A DNA stretch of 64,000 bases from SICV01 sp038045265 (GCA_038045265.1 JBBSYL010000014.1:5319-69318); one strand, 5' to 3'. Numbered from the stretch's first letter, positions 1 through 7,823 are shown. Program-made: numbers and translations. Notes: generated by a model from the letters alone, not told the origin.

Positions 1-195
1 TCAGATAGTGAAGTAGGGATAATAGGAAGCACAGAATCAATAGAAGATGCAACGACTGCAATAAAAAACATCATAAAAGGCTCAAAACAGGCAAATGCTT
101 ATAGATATCTCGAAAGAAGAAACGCGACGAAAAGAGAAGAGATGCAAAAAGGCCTTGATCTCGGGTTAAAAAATAAAAAAACATATAAAAAATAA
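1..195 (+). CDS. KH-domain pre-rRNA processing protein (Dim2/Pno1-like), C-terminal part
   Basis: The reading frame is open from base 1 and ends with TAA at 193-195, so only the last 64 residues are present. The visible part has a run of alternating Ala/Ile residues followed by IIKGS...ANAYRYLERR and a basic tail. This resembles the end of the second KH domain of archaeal Dim2/Pno1-type proteins, which bind 16S rRNA during small-subunit maturation, where the family has a conserved helix reading roughly LLxGAPHxxVYRFLE. The assignment rests on this short stretch only. The lysine-rich tail is typical of RNA-binding proteins. Confidence 0.55.
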   Translation, partial: SDSEVGIIGSTESIEDATTAIKNIIKGSKQANAYRYLERRNATKREEMQKGLDLGLKNKKTYKK

Positions 196-510
196 AAATA
201 AAAATTTGATTGATTTATCTTCTCTTTTTTTTCTTTGCTTTCTTTTTTGCCATCTGTTGTCATAAACCTCTTTTTAGTTCTACTTTATCTAACACTTTTT
301 TCTTTATAAATTTTTGCCAAATTTTTTAAAAAAGGAAAAACCTTGAAATTTTTTATCGACGAGGAAAATTTTAAGGGAATTTGAAAAAAATAAAAAATAG
401 AAAAACAATTTTATTTAAAAAAATAAAAATCTACAAAATAGAAGTTAAAAACACAAATATTTGCTCCAATACCTAAAGCTTTAAATAACGTTTTTATGTT
501 TCATGAATAT
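196..510. other. AT-rich intergenic region without a convincing gene
   Basis: This 315-base stretch between the KH protein and tRNA-Asn holds A/T homopolymers and no ORF worth calling. A TTTATAAA-like element near 302-311, read on the minus strand, could be a box A pointing left. The only start codons beneath it (near 263 and 254) give a peptide rich in Lys or a 12-residue basic peptide, neither supported otherwise. The right end carries the box A of the tRNA gene. Confidence 0.5.
479..488 (+). promoter_or_regulatory. Box A (TATA element) of tRNA-Asn
   Basis: CTTTAAATAA matches the archaeal TATA element. Its centre lies about 27 bp before the first base of the tRNA, the usual spacing to an archaeal transcription start, so the primary transcript probably begins at or very near the mature 5' end. 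Confidence 0.7.
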
Positions 511-583
511 GTTCCCTTAGCTCAGCCGGTAGAGCACATGACTGTTAATCATGGGGTCGGAGGTTCGAGTCCTCCAGGGAACG
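511..583 (+). tRNA. tRNA-Asn(GTT)
   Basis: A full cloverleaf can be drawn. Acceptor GTTCCCT pairs with AGGGAAC, discriminator base is G. The D arm is GCTC/GAGC, the anticodon stem CATGA/TCATG encloses loop CTGTTAA with anticodon GTT, and the T arm is GGAGG/CCTCC with loop TTCGAGT. There is no intron and no encoded CCA. With GatCAB and AspRS also present in this window, this tRNA is the expected substrate for Asp-tRNA(Asn) amidation. Confidence 0.95.
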
Positions 584-605
584 TTCTTTTAAAGAAATCC
601 AAAGC

Positions 606-613
606 CTTATAAC
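606..613 (+). promoter_or_regulatory. Box A of the DUF2391-like gene
   Basis: CTTATAAC is centred 26 bp upstream of the ATG at 636, which implies a leaderless mRNA and supports that start over the in-frame ATG at 645. Confidence 0.5.
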
Positions 614-635
614 TTATCCCTACTTTGACAAAATA

Positions 636-1067
636 ATGAAAAAAATGGAGAAAAAAGATAGTATTGGCAAAGAAATTTTAAGGGAATTTGAAAAAAAAGA
701 CGTAATAGAGGTTCTTGTTGGAGCTTCCATACTTGCAATTCCTGTAGGCTTCACCGAAGAAACTTGGCGCCTAGGTGAATCTCTTCCAATATCAAATATT
801 CTCGGCATACTAATTCTCTCTCTTGCATTTATCTCTGCTTTCGTTTATTATCAATACCACCACAAGCACTATCATCCCCATCACGCAAAGGAATTCTCAA
901 AGAGAGTTGCCTTTACATATCTAGGTTCATTTCTCGTAGTGGCTCTAATGCTCACATTAATTCAACAAGCTCCTTGGTCAACTGAAACAGTAATTGCATT
1001 GAAAAGAACCGTCCTCGTAACATTTCCTGCATCAATGATCGCGCTAGTTGCAGATATGTTTAAATAA
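636..1067 (+). CDS. DUF2391-like integral membrane protein with His-rich loop
   Basis: A 143-residue protein with four predicted membrane helices, roughly residues 24-42, 53-74, 92-110 and 123-140. The pattern of an N-terminal helix starting IEVLVGASILAIPVGF, a following EETWRLG and four helices resembles DUF2391 (TIGR02587-type) putative membrane proteins, whose function is unknown. The loop after helix 2 is unusually histidine-rich (YHHKHYHPHH, about residues 74-83), which could bind a metal ion. A box A 26 bp upstream makes the gene leaderless. It is convergent with the small anchored protein at 1071-1307, with only three bases between their stops. Confidence 0.65.
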   Translation: MKKMEKKDSIGKEILREFEKKDVIEVLVGASILAIPVGFTEETWRLGESLPISNILGILILSLAFISAFVYYQYHHKHYHPHHAKEFSKRVAFTYLGSFLVVALMLTLIQQAPWSTETVIALKRTVLVTFPASMIALVADMFK

Positions 1068-1070
1068 AAT

Positions 1071-1307
1071 TCAATAAAAATAATAATAAATTAATCCGCC
1101 TAAGATTATTAAAACTATAAGCACAATAAAAATTACCCTATCAATTTTTTCCCTTCTAAGTTTTTCTTCTTCAGGTAAATATTTATCTTCCTCTCTTCTT
1201 CTCACTTCCAAAGGAACTTCAGATCTTAATTCATTTCCGCTATAATCAAACTGCAAAACTGCTGTAGTCTTCTTACTTTTCTTCCTAACATCCAATTCCT
1301 GCACCAT
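1071..1307 (-). CDS. small C-terminally membrane-anchored protein
   Basis: A 78-residue protein of no recognised family. Residues 1-55 are highly charged (Arg/Lys/Glu), and residues 57-77 form one hydrophobic helix ending GLIYYYFY, so it looks like a tail-anchored protein with its charged part in the cytoplasm. The ATG at 1307 lies 25 bp from a TATA element that it appears to share, back to back, with mnmA. Confidence 0.55.
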   Translation of the reverse strand: MVQELDVRKKSKKTTAVLQFDYSGNELRSEVPLEVRRREEDKYLPEEEKLRREKIDRVIFIVLIVLIILGGLIYYYFY

Positions 1308-1327
1308 ATTATTAACTAAACACTAAG

Positions 1328-1337
1328 TATTATAAAC
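1328..1337. promoter_or_regulatory. shared bidirectional box A
   Basis: TATTATAAAC reads as a TATA element on both strands. Its centre (about 1332) is 25-26 bp from the ATG at 1307 on the minus strand and from the ATG at 1358 on the plus strand. No second TATA-like element is visible in the 50-bp divergent gap. Confidence 0.55.
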
Positions 1338-1357
1338 ATTCCTAAAATTATTAATTA

Positions 1358-2437
1358 ATGAAAGGAAAAAGAAAAAAATCTGTATTAATCGGACTTTCAG
1401 GTGGTGTAGATTCAGCCGTATCTGCCCATTTACTAAAAAAACAAGGCTATCAAGTAACGGCAGTTTTTCTAAAAATGTTTTCAGACACAAAAGATCCGAT
1501 TACCTCTGAATGTCGTTGGATTTCAGATTATAAAGAGGCTCAAAAAATAGCCAACTTTCTAAACATCCCTTTAATCAAATTAGATTATGAAAAAAGTTAC
1601 AAATCTCAGGTTCTCAATCCCATGTTCTCAGATTACAAATCTGGACTAACCCCTAATCCAGACATCTCATGTAATACAATAATAAAATTCCCCCTTCTGC
1701 TAAAAGAGGCAAAAAAAAGAAAAATAAACTTTATAGCAACAGGTCATTACGCAAGAATAAAGAAAGACAAAAAAAGATATCATTTATTACAAGGTCTTGA
1801 CAAAAATAAAGACCAATCCTATTTCTTAGCAGAACTAAATCAATCTATTTTATCAAAAACACTATTTCCAATAGGTCGTTTAACAAAAAAACAAGTCAGA
1901 CATTTAGCAAAATCTATAAACCTATCCAACCATAACAGAGAATCAACTTCTGGATTATGTTTTGTAGGAAATATCAACTTCCAATTCTTCTTAAAAAGAA
2001 AATTAAAAATAAAGAAAGGAATAGTCAAAGATACTGAAAATAACATTTTAGGCACACATAATGGAATAGGATTTTACACAATAGGACAAAAAGCTCTCCC
2101 GTCAATAGGAATAAACATAAAAAAACCAAACCTTCTCGCAAGTAAAAAATATTACATAATAGATAAAATAAAAGTAAAAAATGAACTAATTGTTGCTCCC
2201 GAAGGCCATCCTTCTCTATTCACAAATAAAATAAATATAAGGAATCTAAAACTAATTAACAATAATTCAAAACTTTCTAATTTATCTGCAAGAATACGCC
2301 ATTTAGGAAAATTATATCCTGGGAAATTAGTAAAAAACACCTTTATCACAAAAACTCCTATTTCCCTGCCTGCTCCAGGCCAATATCTAGTCATCTATAA
2401 AGGTCAAGAGTTAATAGGTTCTGGAATAATAGGATAA
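1358..2437 (+). CDS. mnmA: tRNA 2-thiouridylase MnmA
   Basis: MnmA thiolates uridine 34 of tRNA Lys, Glu and Gln, using ATP to adenylate the base before sulfur transfer. The 359 residues match the normal length. The PP-loop ATP-binding motif SGGVDS is at residues 14-19. The two catalytic cysteines are at C105 (in PDISCN) and C201 (in STSGLCFVG), and the C-terminal barrel carries GQKALPSIG. This is the bacterial/organellar type of enzyme; many archaea thiolate U34 by a different, NcsA-type route, so lateral acquisition is plausible. A leaderless start 26 bp from a shared box A is consistent with archaeal expression. It converges with a methyltransferase, one base apart. Confidence 0.93.
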   Translation: MKGKRKKSVLIGLSGGVDSAVSAHLLKKQGYQVTAVFLKMFSDTKDPITSECRWISDYKEAQKIANFLNIPLIKLDYEKSYKSQVLNPMFSDYKSGLTPNPDISCNTIIKFPLLLKEAKKRKINFIATGHYARIKKDKKRYHLLQGLDKNKDQSYFLAELNQSILSKTLFPIGRLTKKQVRHLAKSINLSNHNRESTSGLCFVGNINFQFFLKRKLKIKKGIVKDTENNILGTHNGIGFYTIGQKALPSIGINIKKPNLLASKKYYIIDKIKVKNELIVAPEGHPSLFTNKINIRNLKLINNNSKLSNLSARIRHLGKLYPGKLVKNTFITKTPISLPAPGQYLVIYKGQELIGSGIIG

Positions 2438-2438
2438 T

Positions 2439-3236
2439 CTACTTCTCAGCAGTCAAATAAAATAACTGCCACTCCAAATAAAATTTATTTCCCTTCTTCC
2501 ACCATCTGAGTTTTTTTCTTGCTTTCTCAAAAGACTTACTAAAAGAACGTTTTGAATTATGAACTGTGTGTAAAAATTCCTCTGCCTGCTTCTTATTGTC
2601 AAATTCCCAAGGCACATCTATTATTTCAAATTTAATATTTTTGAAGCCTACATCAAAACAAATTTTTCTCACGATATCTTCACTCAAAAAATCATGTGGA
2701 TGTCCTGAAGGGGCACAATCTAGAGGATTATCAATAGAATCAAAATGCCTTTGTACAGAAGTTTTATCTGCAATATCTCCTATTACAAGCCTCCCCCCTT
2801 TCTTCAAAATTCTATAAAATTCCTTAATAGCTTTCTGCCTTCCTGAAATACCTGTATTCTTAACTCTATCATCGTAGTGGTGAAGGGTAGCTATAGTAGA
2901 GACCTTATCTACACTTTCATCAGAAAGTTCAAAATCATAATCTAAATTTTGATGAATAGTCGTTATAGGCAATCCATTTTTATTCTGCTTATTAACAAAA
3001 TCAAGATTAGACTTTTGGTAATCGTAAGTGATAATTCTTCCTGTTTTTCCAACTTTTTCAGCTAGAGCAAAGGTGAGAAATCCATTCCCAGTTCCAACTT
3101 CTACAATGGTTTCTTCCTTTTGCGGATTAGTCAGTTCCAACTGTTTAGTCAACTCCCTAATTCTCACTTTTGGGAATTTTGTGTTTGCCAATCTATAATT
3201 CTCCCATCTCTCTCCGATACCTTGAATTTTTTTCAT
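2439..3236 (-). CDS. class I SAM-dependent methyltransferase
   Basis: The 265-residue protein has a Rossmann-fold SAM-binding core. Motif I is EVGTGNGFLTFALA near residue 47, followed by an acidic loop (ITYDYQ) and a post-II segment (GRLVIGDI). This matches Methyltransf_11/31-type small-molecule or protein methyltransferases. The substrate cannot be read from the sequence; the HPHDFLSEDIV stretch and basic C-terminus give no clear clue. It is divergent from the TrmB-like regulator and convergent with mnmA. Confidence 0.8.
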   Translation of the reverse strand: MKKIQGIGERWENYRLANTKFPKVRIRELTKQLELTNPQKEETIVEVGTGNGFLTFALAEKVGKTGRIITYDYQKSNLDFVNKQNKNGLPITTIHQNLDYDFELSDESVDKVSTIATLHHYDDRVKNTGISGRQKAIKEFYRILKKGGRLVIGDIADKTSVQRHFDSIDNPLDCAPSGHPHDFLSEDIVRKICFDVGFKNIKFEIIDVPWEFDNKKQAEEFLHTVHNSKRSFSKSFEKARKKLRWWKKGNKFYLEWQLFYLTAEK

Positions 3237-3299
3237 TAAAAATGCTGAAAAAGTAGTCTAATAAGAAGTTGTCCACCAAAATGGATGACAATAAAAAGA

Positions 3300-3309
3300 A
3301 TTAAATATA
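3300..3309 (+). promoter_or_regulatory. Box A of the TrmB-like gene
   Basis: ATTAAATATA centred 25 bp before the ATG at 3329 implies a leaderless transcript. Confidence 0.5.
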
Positions 3310-3328
3310 CTAAAGAACACCATTAAAT

Positions 3329-4063
3329 ATGGATTTAACAATTCCTCTGCAAGAATACGGATTATCAGACAAAGAAATAGGAGTTTATCTAGAACTATTG
3401 CCTCTAGGAACAATAAATCTTCAAGAACTTGCTAAAAGACTAAAATATCCAAGAACAACAGTTTACAATACATTGAACTACTTAATGAGTAAGGGATTAG
3501 TCTCTAAAATAGTCAAAAGGGGAGTAACCTGCTTTACAGCAACAGAACCAGAAAAATTCCTTGATAATCTAGAAGAGAAGATGAGCTTAATTGAAGGTAT
3601 TCTCCCAAAGTTAAAAGAACTAAGAGAAGACCAAAAGCAGTCTTCCAGTGTACAAATTTATGAAGGCTTTAAAGGCATCTTCACAATACTATCTGATGTA
3701 TTTAAGATAAAACAGCAGACATATTATTTTGGAGGGTATAAAAAATCATTAGATATTCTAAAACATTTACCAGACCAAGCAAGGCTTATCAGACTTAATA
3801 GAAATATACATGCAAAGATAATTATAGATCCAACTGACGAGCCACTGTTTCATACTTCAAAATACAAAAGACTTACAGACTTACGCTTCTTACCATCTTT
3901 AGAGGATTTTCCTGCTATGATATTTATTTATGGGGATAAAGTAGCCATGTTTACTGTTAGAGGAGATTTAGTAGGAATTATAATTCAAAACAAAGAATTT
4001 TCTGAAGCAATGAAGCTAATTTTTGACCTCTATTGGAAACAGGCAAAAACTGCCAAATTTTAG
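3329..4063 (+). CDS. TrmB-family transcriptional regulator
   Basis: The first 75 residues form the TrmB winged helix-turn-helix: YGLSDKEIGVYLELL, then LAKRLKYPRTTVYNTLNYLMSKGLV and a beta wing. A short coiled linker (about 80-105) leads to a C-terminal domain (about 110-240) resembling the phospholipase-D-like ligand domain found in short TrmB homologues. The protein has 244 residues, so it lacks the extra sugar-binding domain of the founding TrmB. It sits immediately upstream of a nitroreductase and a cupin gene on the same strand, which are candidate targets. Confidence 0.8.
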   Translation: MDLTIPLQEYGLSDKEIGVYLELLPLGTINLQELAKRLKYPRTTVYNTLNYLMSKGLVSKIVKRGVTCFTATEPEKFLDNLEEKMSLIEGILPKLKELREDQKQSSSVQIYEGFKGIFTILSDVFKIKQQTYYFGGYKKSLDILKHLPDQARLIRLNRNIHAKIIIDPTDEPLFHTSKYKRLTDLRFLPSLEDFPAMIFIYGDKVAMFTVRGDLVGIIIQNKEFSEAMKLIFDLYWKQAKTAKF

Positions 4064-4076
4064 AATACAATATATT

Positions 4077-4084
4077 TTTATATC
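4077..4084 (+). promoter_or_regulatory. Box A of the nitroreductase gene
   Basis: TTTATATC centred 24 bp before ATG 4104 supports that ATG rather than an upstream in-frame start at 4023, and shows the gene has its own promoter just after the regulator's stop codon. Confidence 0.55.
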
Positions 4085-4103
4085 TCTTTCATCTCAATTA
4101 TTA

Positions 4104-4658
4104 ATGGAACTCAATCATGTCCTTGACAAAAGACATTCTGTAAGACACTTTACAAACAAAAAAGTCCCTTGGAGAGATGCGATTGAAATAGTAGATGCCG
4201 CCACAAAAACCCCTATTGCGGGGGGCAGAAATCACTTAAGATGTATAATAATTGAAGAGTCTGAAACAATAAATGCGCTTGCAAAACTCGCAGATCAATC
4301 CTGGATGGCCCATGCATCAATAATAATTGTTATAACTTCTGATGATAAAAGTTTAGAAGCAATGTATGGCGACCGAGGAAGAATATATTCAAGGCAACAA
4401 GCAGGAGCAGCAATTCAAAATGCCTTACTTAAGGCAACAGATTTAGGAATAGGCGCCTGCTGGATCGGAGCATATGATGACCATAAAATACGCCATTTAT
4501 TAAAAATTTCAAAATCTAGCCAGATAGAAGCACTCATTCCATTGGGATACGAAAACCCTTCTTCTCATAAACCAAGAACAAAGAAAAGAGAACTTGAAAA
4601 TTTTATCCGCTGGGAAAACTTTGAAACAAGCAAAAGACCCTCAATGTATAAGGAATAA
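4104..4658 (+). CDS. nitroreductase-family flavoprotein
   Basis: The protein has 184 residues when started at ATG 4104. An upstream in-frame start at 4023 would overlap the regulator and add a non-homologous leader. Family features are RHSVRHFTNKKV at the N-terminus (FMN phosphate binding), APIAGGRN-like segment TPIAGGRNHLR, the helix GAAIQNALLKATDLGIGACWIGA, and the terminal IPLGYENP. Such enzymes are FMN-dependent NAD(P)H oxidoreductases; the substrate is not predictable here. The gene is followed two bases later by a cupin gene, so the two are likely co-transcribed. Confidence 0.85.
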   Translation: MELNHVLDKRHSVRHFTNKKVPWRDAIEIVDAATKTPIAGGRNHLRCIIIEESETINALAKLADQSWMAHASIIIVITSDDKSLEAMYGDRGRIYSRQQAGAAIQNALLKATDLGIGACWIGAYDDHKIRHLLKISKSSQIEALIPLGYENPSSHKPRTKKRELENFIRWENFETSKRPSMYKE

Positions 4659-4660
4659 AA

Positions 4661-4990
4661 ATGGACAAAGTAAAAAAAGGAAACATCTTTTCTAAGGAGC
4701 CTTCAGATAAATCAAAGGAGATATTTGAAACAATTATTCAATCAAAAAATTGCAAAATTGAAAGAATAATTTCTCATGGACAAGAAACCACAAAAGGAAA
4801 GTGGTATAATCAAGAAGAAAATGAGTTCGTAATAGTCCTAAAGGGAAACGCCAAAATATTATTTGAAAATAAAGAAACTATTGCTCTGAAAGAAGGAGAT
4901 TATATAGACATTCCAAAAAATATAAAGCATAGAGTAGAAGAAACTTCAGATAAAGAAGGAACAATTTGGTTAGCTGTATTCTACAAATAA
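4661..4990 (+). CDS. single-domain cupin protein
   Basis: A 109-residue beta-barrel protein with recognisable cupin motifs: an N-terminal strand region ending EENEFVIVLKGNAKILF and a second motif GDYIDIPKNIKHRVE. The GDxxxIPxxxxHRV pattern is the second metal-binding cupin motif. The first motif has a Glu but few histidines, so metal binding is uncertain. It starts two bases after the nitroreductase stop codon and probably belongs to the same transcript. Confidence 0.8.
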   Translation: MDKVKKGNIFSKEPSDKSKEIFETIIQSKNCKIERIISHGQETTKGKWYNQEENEFVIVLKGNAKILFENKETIALKEGDYIDIPKNIKHRVEETSDKEGTIWLAVFYK

Positions 4991-5048
4991 TCAGACATTC
5001 TCATAAAAATAATAGCTAACTAAAAAATACTTTGTCAAAAACGAAAGA

Positions 5049-5076
5049 TTTATATATAAGTTATAAGTTATAAATT
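5049..5076 (+). promoter_or_regulatory. vapB promoter with three tandem heptamers
   Basis: A box A, TTTATATA (5049-5056), lies about 27 bp before the ATG at 5079. Between it and the start are three tandem heptamers, ATAAGTT, ATAAGTT and ATAAATT (5056-5076). Repeats in this position would overlie the transcription start and could be the binding site for antitoxin-mediated autoregulation. That role is inference. Confidence 0.5.
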
Positions 5077-5078
5077 AC

Positions 5079-5285
5079 ATGAAAACAATAGCATTAAGTG
5101 AGAAAACATTTAAATTACTTGAAAGAATAAAATCAGAAAAGCGAGCAGGCTCGTTCGAAAACGTAGTTTTAAACTTGATAATTGAAAAAGACAATGTACC
5201 AAAATCCCTCTTTGGCTCCCTAAAAGGAAAAACAAAGCCATTCACATCCAAAGAAAGAAAAGAACTTTGGAAAGAGAGAATTTAA
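5079..5285 (+). CDS. vapB: VapB-type antitoxin
   Basis: A 68-residue protein with an N-terminal ribbon-helix-helix-like segment (KTIALSEKTFKLLERIKSEKR followed by SFENVVLNLI), as in the archaeal VapB antitoxin family PF02697. The C-terminus is basic and probably wraps around the toxin. Its TAA stop overlaps the ATG of the PIN gene by one base, a sign of translational coupling. The promoter carries three tandem heptamer repeats. Confidence 0.75.
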   Translation: MKTIALSEKTFKLLERIKSEKRAGSFENVVLNLIIEKDNVPKSLFGSLKGKTKPFTSKERKELWKERI

Positions 5286-5662
5286 TGAAATTATTAATAG
5301 ACACTTCTGCATGGATAGAATACTTCACTGGTTCAAAAGAAGGAGAAATAGTAAATAAATATTTGAACGAAAATGAAATTCTAACAAGTGTTGTCTCTTT
5401 GCTAGAATTAAGCTATAAAGCAGATAAAGAAGGCTGGAACATAAGAGATTATCTTAATTTTATAAAAATAAAATCTCAAATATATGGAATAAAAGAATCC
5501 TCTATCATTGAATTTGGAAAATTATATAATTTTTCAAGAAAAAAAGAAGGAAGCTTTGGATTTGCTGATGCAATAATATTAATGACTTCAAAAAGTGAAG
5601 AAGCTAAAATTCTCACAAAGGATAATCATTTCAAGAATTTTGATAATATAATTATGCTGTAA
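5285..5662 (+). CDS. vapC: VapC-type PIN-domain toxin
   Basis: A 125-residue PIN domain ribonuclease. The start at 5285 gives the canonical opening LLIDTSAWIEYF; an upstream start at 5267 would only add residues overlapping the antitoxin. Conserved acidic residues are the Asp in LLIDTS, a Glu in SLLELSYKA, the Asp in FADAIILMTS and the Asp in ILTKDNHF, matching the metal-binding quartet of PIN nucleases. It would cleave RNA when free of the upstream VapB. Confidence 0.85.
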   Translation: MKLLIDTSAWIEYFTGSKEGEIVNKYLNENEILTSVVSLLELSYKADKEGWNIRDYLNFIKIKSQIYGIKESSIIEFGKLYNFSRKKEGSFGFADAIILMTSKSEEAKILTKDNHFKNFDNIIML

Positions 5663-5663
5663 A

Positions 5664-5801
5664 TTAAACTTGAATAGGCAACTTACTACAAGGAAATATT
5701 ATATCAACACCCATTGTAGCACTTTCAATCTTTTGAACATTTTTTACAAACAATTTAGTAAATTCTCCGATTACTTTATCATATTCTGCAAAACTCATCA
5801 T
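5664..5801 (-). CDS. possible 45-residue protein downstream of ftsZ
   Basis: A short ORF starting with two ATG codons (5801 and 5798) and ending in TAA at 5664. The peptide begins MMSFAEYDKVIGEFTKLF and has one Cys. It lies 55 bases after the ftsZ stop on the same strand and could be read from the ftsZ transcript. No family is recognised and no ribosome-binding site is evident, so it may not be a gene. Confidence 0.3.
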   Translation of the reverse strand: MMSFAEYDKVIGEFTKLFVKNVQKIESATMGVDIIFPCSKLPIQV

Positions 5802-5856
5802 AAAAAATAAGAAAAAGCTAAAACAAAAAATAAAATTTAAAACCGTCTTAGCCTTA

Positions 5857-6933
5857 TTAGTAAATCTCTATTCCAAGATCAGAAACCTCGGAACGCATTG
5901 ATGCCTCTTGCCTATGAGCCTTTCTTCCTGAAATATATGGGGATTGCACGCCAGTCATTATTGTTATAACTCTGACCTTGCTTGCAAATTCCTTATTTAT
6001 TCTTGCACCGATAATTACCTGAGCATCAGGGCTTATATTTTCAGTTACAAGTTCTCCAACGCCTGAAAATTCTTCAAGCTTAAAGTCCGGTCCGCAGGTT
6101 ATGTGAATTAAAGCTCCAGTAGCACCTTTATAATCTACATCCAATAAAGGATGAGTCAAAGCCTGCCTTACAGCTTCATCCACTCTCTGGCTACTGTCTG
6201 ATTCGCCTACTCCAATTACGGCGACATCACCATTCTTCATGATAGCTGAAACATCCGCATAGTCTAAGTTAATCAATGAAGGCAAAGTAATAGTTTCCAC
6301 TATACCTTTTATCATTGTACTTACTAATTCGTTTGCTACAGCAAAAGCCTGTTCCATTGGCAGATTACCTGCAATATCTACAAGCCTGTTGTTATCTATG
6401 ATTATAGCAGTGTCAACAACTTCTGTAAGTTCCTGTAATCCAAATTCGGCTTTATCAGTTCTTGCTTTTTCGCAGTCAAAAGGCATTGTTACAACAGCAA
6501 TAACTATTGCTCCAGATTCCTTAGCTAACTGTGCAATAACAGGCGCAGCTCCAGTTCCTGAACCTCCACCCATACCAGCAAGAACGAAAACCATATCAGC
6601 ACCAGTTGCAGCTTTCTTCAAATCAGAAAGAGATTCTTTAGCAGCTTCTCTTCCTTTAGATGGAAAACCACCACATCCGAGACCTCTTGTCAATTCCTTA
6701 CCAATAAGAATTTTTTCGTCTGCCTTAGTAATACTAAGATGCAATGCATCTGTGTTGACTCCATAAATAGTCGCCCCATTTATTCCTTTATTGAACAACC
6801 AGGTGGCCATGTTGGATCCAGCACCGCCAGTACCGAAAACTTTTATATTGGCTCGTCCAGCTCTCAACTCATCAAAGTTGATACTGTTCTTCGAGGCATT
6901 CTCAATCGCTTCTTTTGCAAAATCTAGTACCAT
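5857..6933 (-). CDS. ftsZ: cell-division GTPase FtsZ
   Basis: FtsZ is the tubulin-like GTPase that forms the division ring. The 358 residues include the nucleotide-binding opening VFGTGGAGSN (residues 32-41), the NTD of the T3 region (60-62), the tubulin signature GGGSGTG (122-128), and the T7 synergy loop around NLDYADV, whose Asp completes the GTPase site of the next subunit. The C-terminal tail after about residue 335 is short, basic and ends LGIEIY. The gene has one of the two perfect Shine-Dalgarno sequences noticed in the window. Confidence 0.96.
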   Translation of the reverse strand: MVLDFAKEAIENASKNSINFDELRAGRANIKVFGTGGAGSNMATWLFNKGINGATIYGVNTDALHLSITKADEKILIGKELTRGLGCGGFPSKGREAAKESLSDLKKAATGADMVFVLAGMGGGSGTGAAPVIAQLAKESGAIVIAVVTMPFDCEKARTDKAEFGLQELTEVVDTAIIIDNNRLVDIAGNLPMEQAFAVANELVSTMIKGIVETITLPSLINLDYADVSAIMKNGDVAVIGVGESDSSQRVDEAVRQALTHPLLDVDYKGATGALIHITCGPDFKLEEFSGVGELVTENISPDAQVIIGARINKEFASKVRVITIMTGVQSPYISGRKAHRQEASMRSEVSDLGIEIY

Positions 6934-6941
6934 CTCTTTTT

Positions 6942-6948
6942 ACCTCCT
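6942..6948 (-). promoter_or_regulatory. strong Shine-Dalgarno site of ftsZ
   Basis: The minus strand reads AAAGGAGGTA with AGGAGGT at 6948-6942, eight bases before the ATG at 6933. Most genes here look leaderless or lack such a site, so ftsZ stands out as a transcript with a leader and efficient SD-dependent initiation. Confidence 0.8.
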
Positions 6949-7026
6949 TTCAAATTATTCCTATTGACTACTCAATTTACTTTAAATATTTGACTATATT
7001 AGAGAATATAGAAAAAAGACAAAAAT

Positions 7027-7794
7027 TTACCCATTTTTTCTAGTTTTTAAAGCAAAAACAATCAAAATAAACAGAATTAAAATAAGAATTAAATAAAAAT
7101 AAACAGAATTAAAAAAGGATTCTGGTGTTTTTTCCTCAAAAGAAATAAATTTTTGCTCAGACAAAGAATTACCTGAACCAGTAATAAGAAGATTAGCTTC
7201 TACGATATTAAAATAACCTGTTTCCTGATATTTATTAGCCATTTCTAAAGATCCTGTAAAGTGCTTCTTATTTGCTCTCAATAAAACAACCTTATCACTA
7301 AGATTTTTTACCCAAGAAACATTATTCATTAAATTAAGTTCTTGTAAATTATTAAGTTCTTCAGAATTATTTATATAAACCATGAATTCTCTATCGGCAG
7401 GCAAAAACAAGGATTTATCTGAATTTAATATATATAAAACAGCATCATCAACAAATTCTAAATCATTCAAAGAAGAAACCATGCCAACTATTTCATCTTT
7501 CAATAAGCAAGATTTCAACCCCACCACATAATATTCACTACCAACATAAGAGTACCCACTAAACTTATCAAGATTATCTGCTATCGCTGGAATTTTCAAA
7601 TAATCTTCATTAAGGGAAAAATCTTTATCAAATTTAATAACAAATTTATCTGTTGATAAACCAAGAGGAATTTTCTCATCATAATAATATTTATAATACT
7701 GATCAGAAATTTCACAATCTTCTATAGCCCCAACCATTTGCACCATAATCCCAAAAAGCAAAAGACCTATCAAAACAGAATAAACCACATTCAT
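7027..7794 (-). CDS. secreted protein with C-terminal membrane anchor
   Basis: A 255-residue protein of no recognised family. Residues 1-23 form a signal peptide (LIGLLLFGIMVQMVGA), the middle 200 residues are extracellular with two Cys pairs' worth of cysteines near the start, and residues about 228-250 form a membrane helix followed by KTRKNG, a stop-transfer anchor. It is therefore a surface protein facing outward. A box A at 7816-7823 (TTTAAATA on the minus strand) lies 25 bp before the ATG. Confidence 0.6.
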   Translation of the reverse strand: MNVVYSVLIGLLLFGIMVQMVGAIEDCEISDQYYKYYYDEKIPLGLSTDKFVIKFDKDFSLNEDYLKIPAIADNLDKFSGYSYVGSEYYVVGLKSCLLKDEIVGMVSSLNDLEFVDDAVLYILNSDKSLFLPADREFMVYINNSEELNNLQELNLMNNVSWVKNLSDKVVLLRANKKHFTGSLEMANKYQETGYFNIVEANLLITGSGNSLSEQKFISFEEKTPESFFNSVYFYLILILILFILIVFALKTRKNG

Positions 7795-7815
7795 AACCTT
7801 ACTAACACTAAAGGC

Positions 7816-7823
7816 TATTTAAA
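7816..7823 (-). promoter_or_regulatory. Box A of the 7027-7794 surface protein gene
   Basis: TTTAAATA on the minus strand, centred 25 bp before ATG 7794, implies a leaderless transcript. Confidence 0.5.

Noticed and set aside
196..262. Minus-strand tiny Lys-rich ORF beginning near 254-263
   Set aside because: The 12-residue basic peptide or its longer alternative lacks any supporting feature other than a weak TATA-like element; it lies in a homopolymer-rich gap.
4023..4103. Upstream in-frame ATG extension of the nitroreductase
   Set aside because: The extra 27 residues overlap the regulator's end, are unlike the family and lie before the box A at 4077-4084.
5049..5076. Tandem heptamers as a possible CRISPR or minisatellite
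   Set aside because: Only three 7-bp units with no spacers, inside a promoter. They are better read as an operator.
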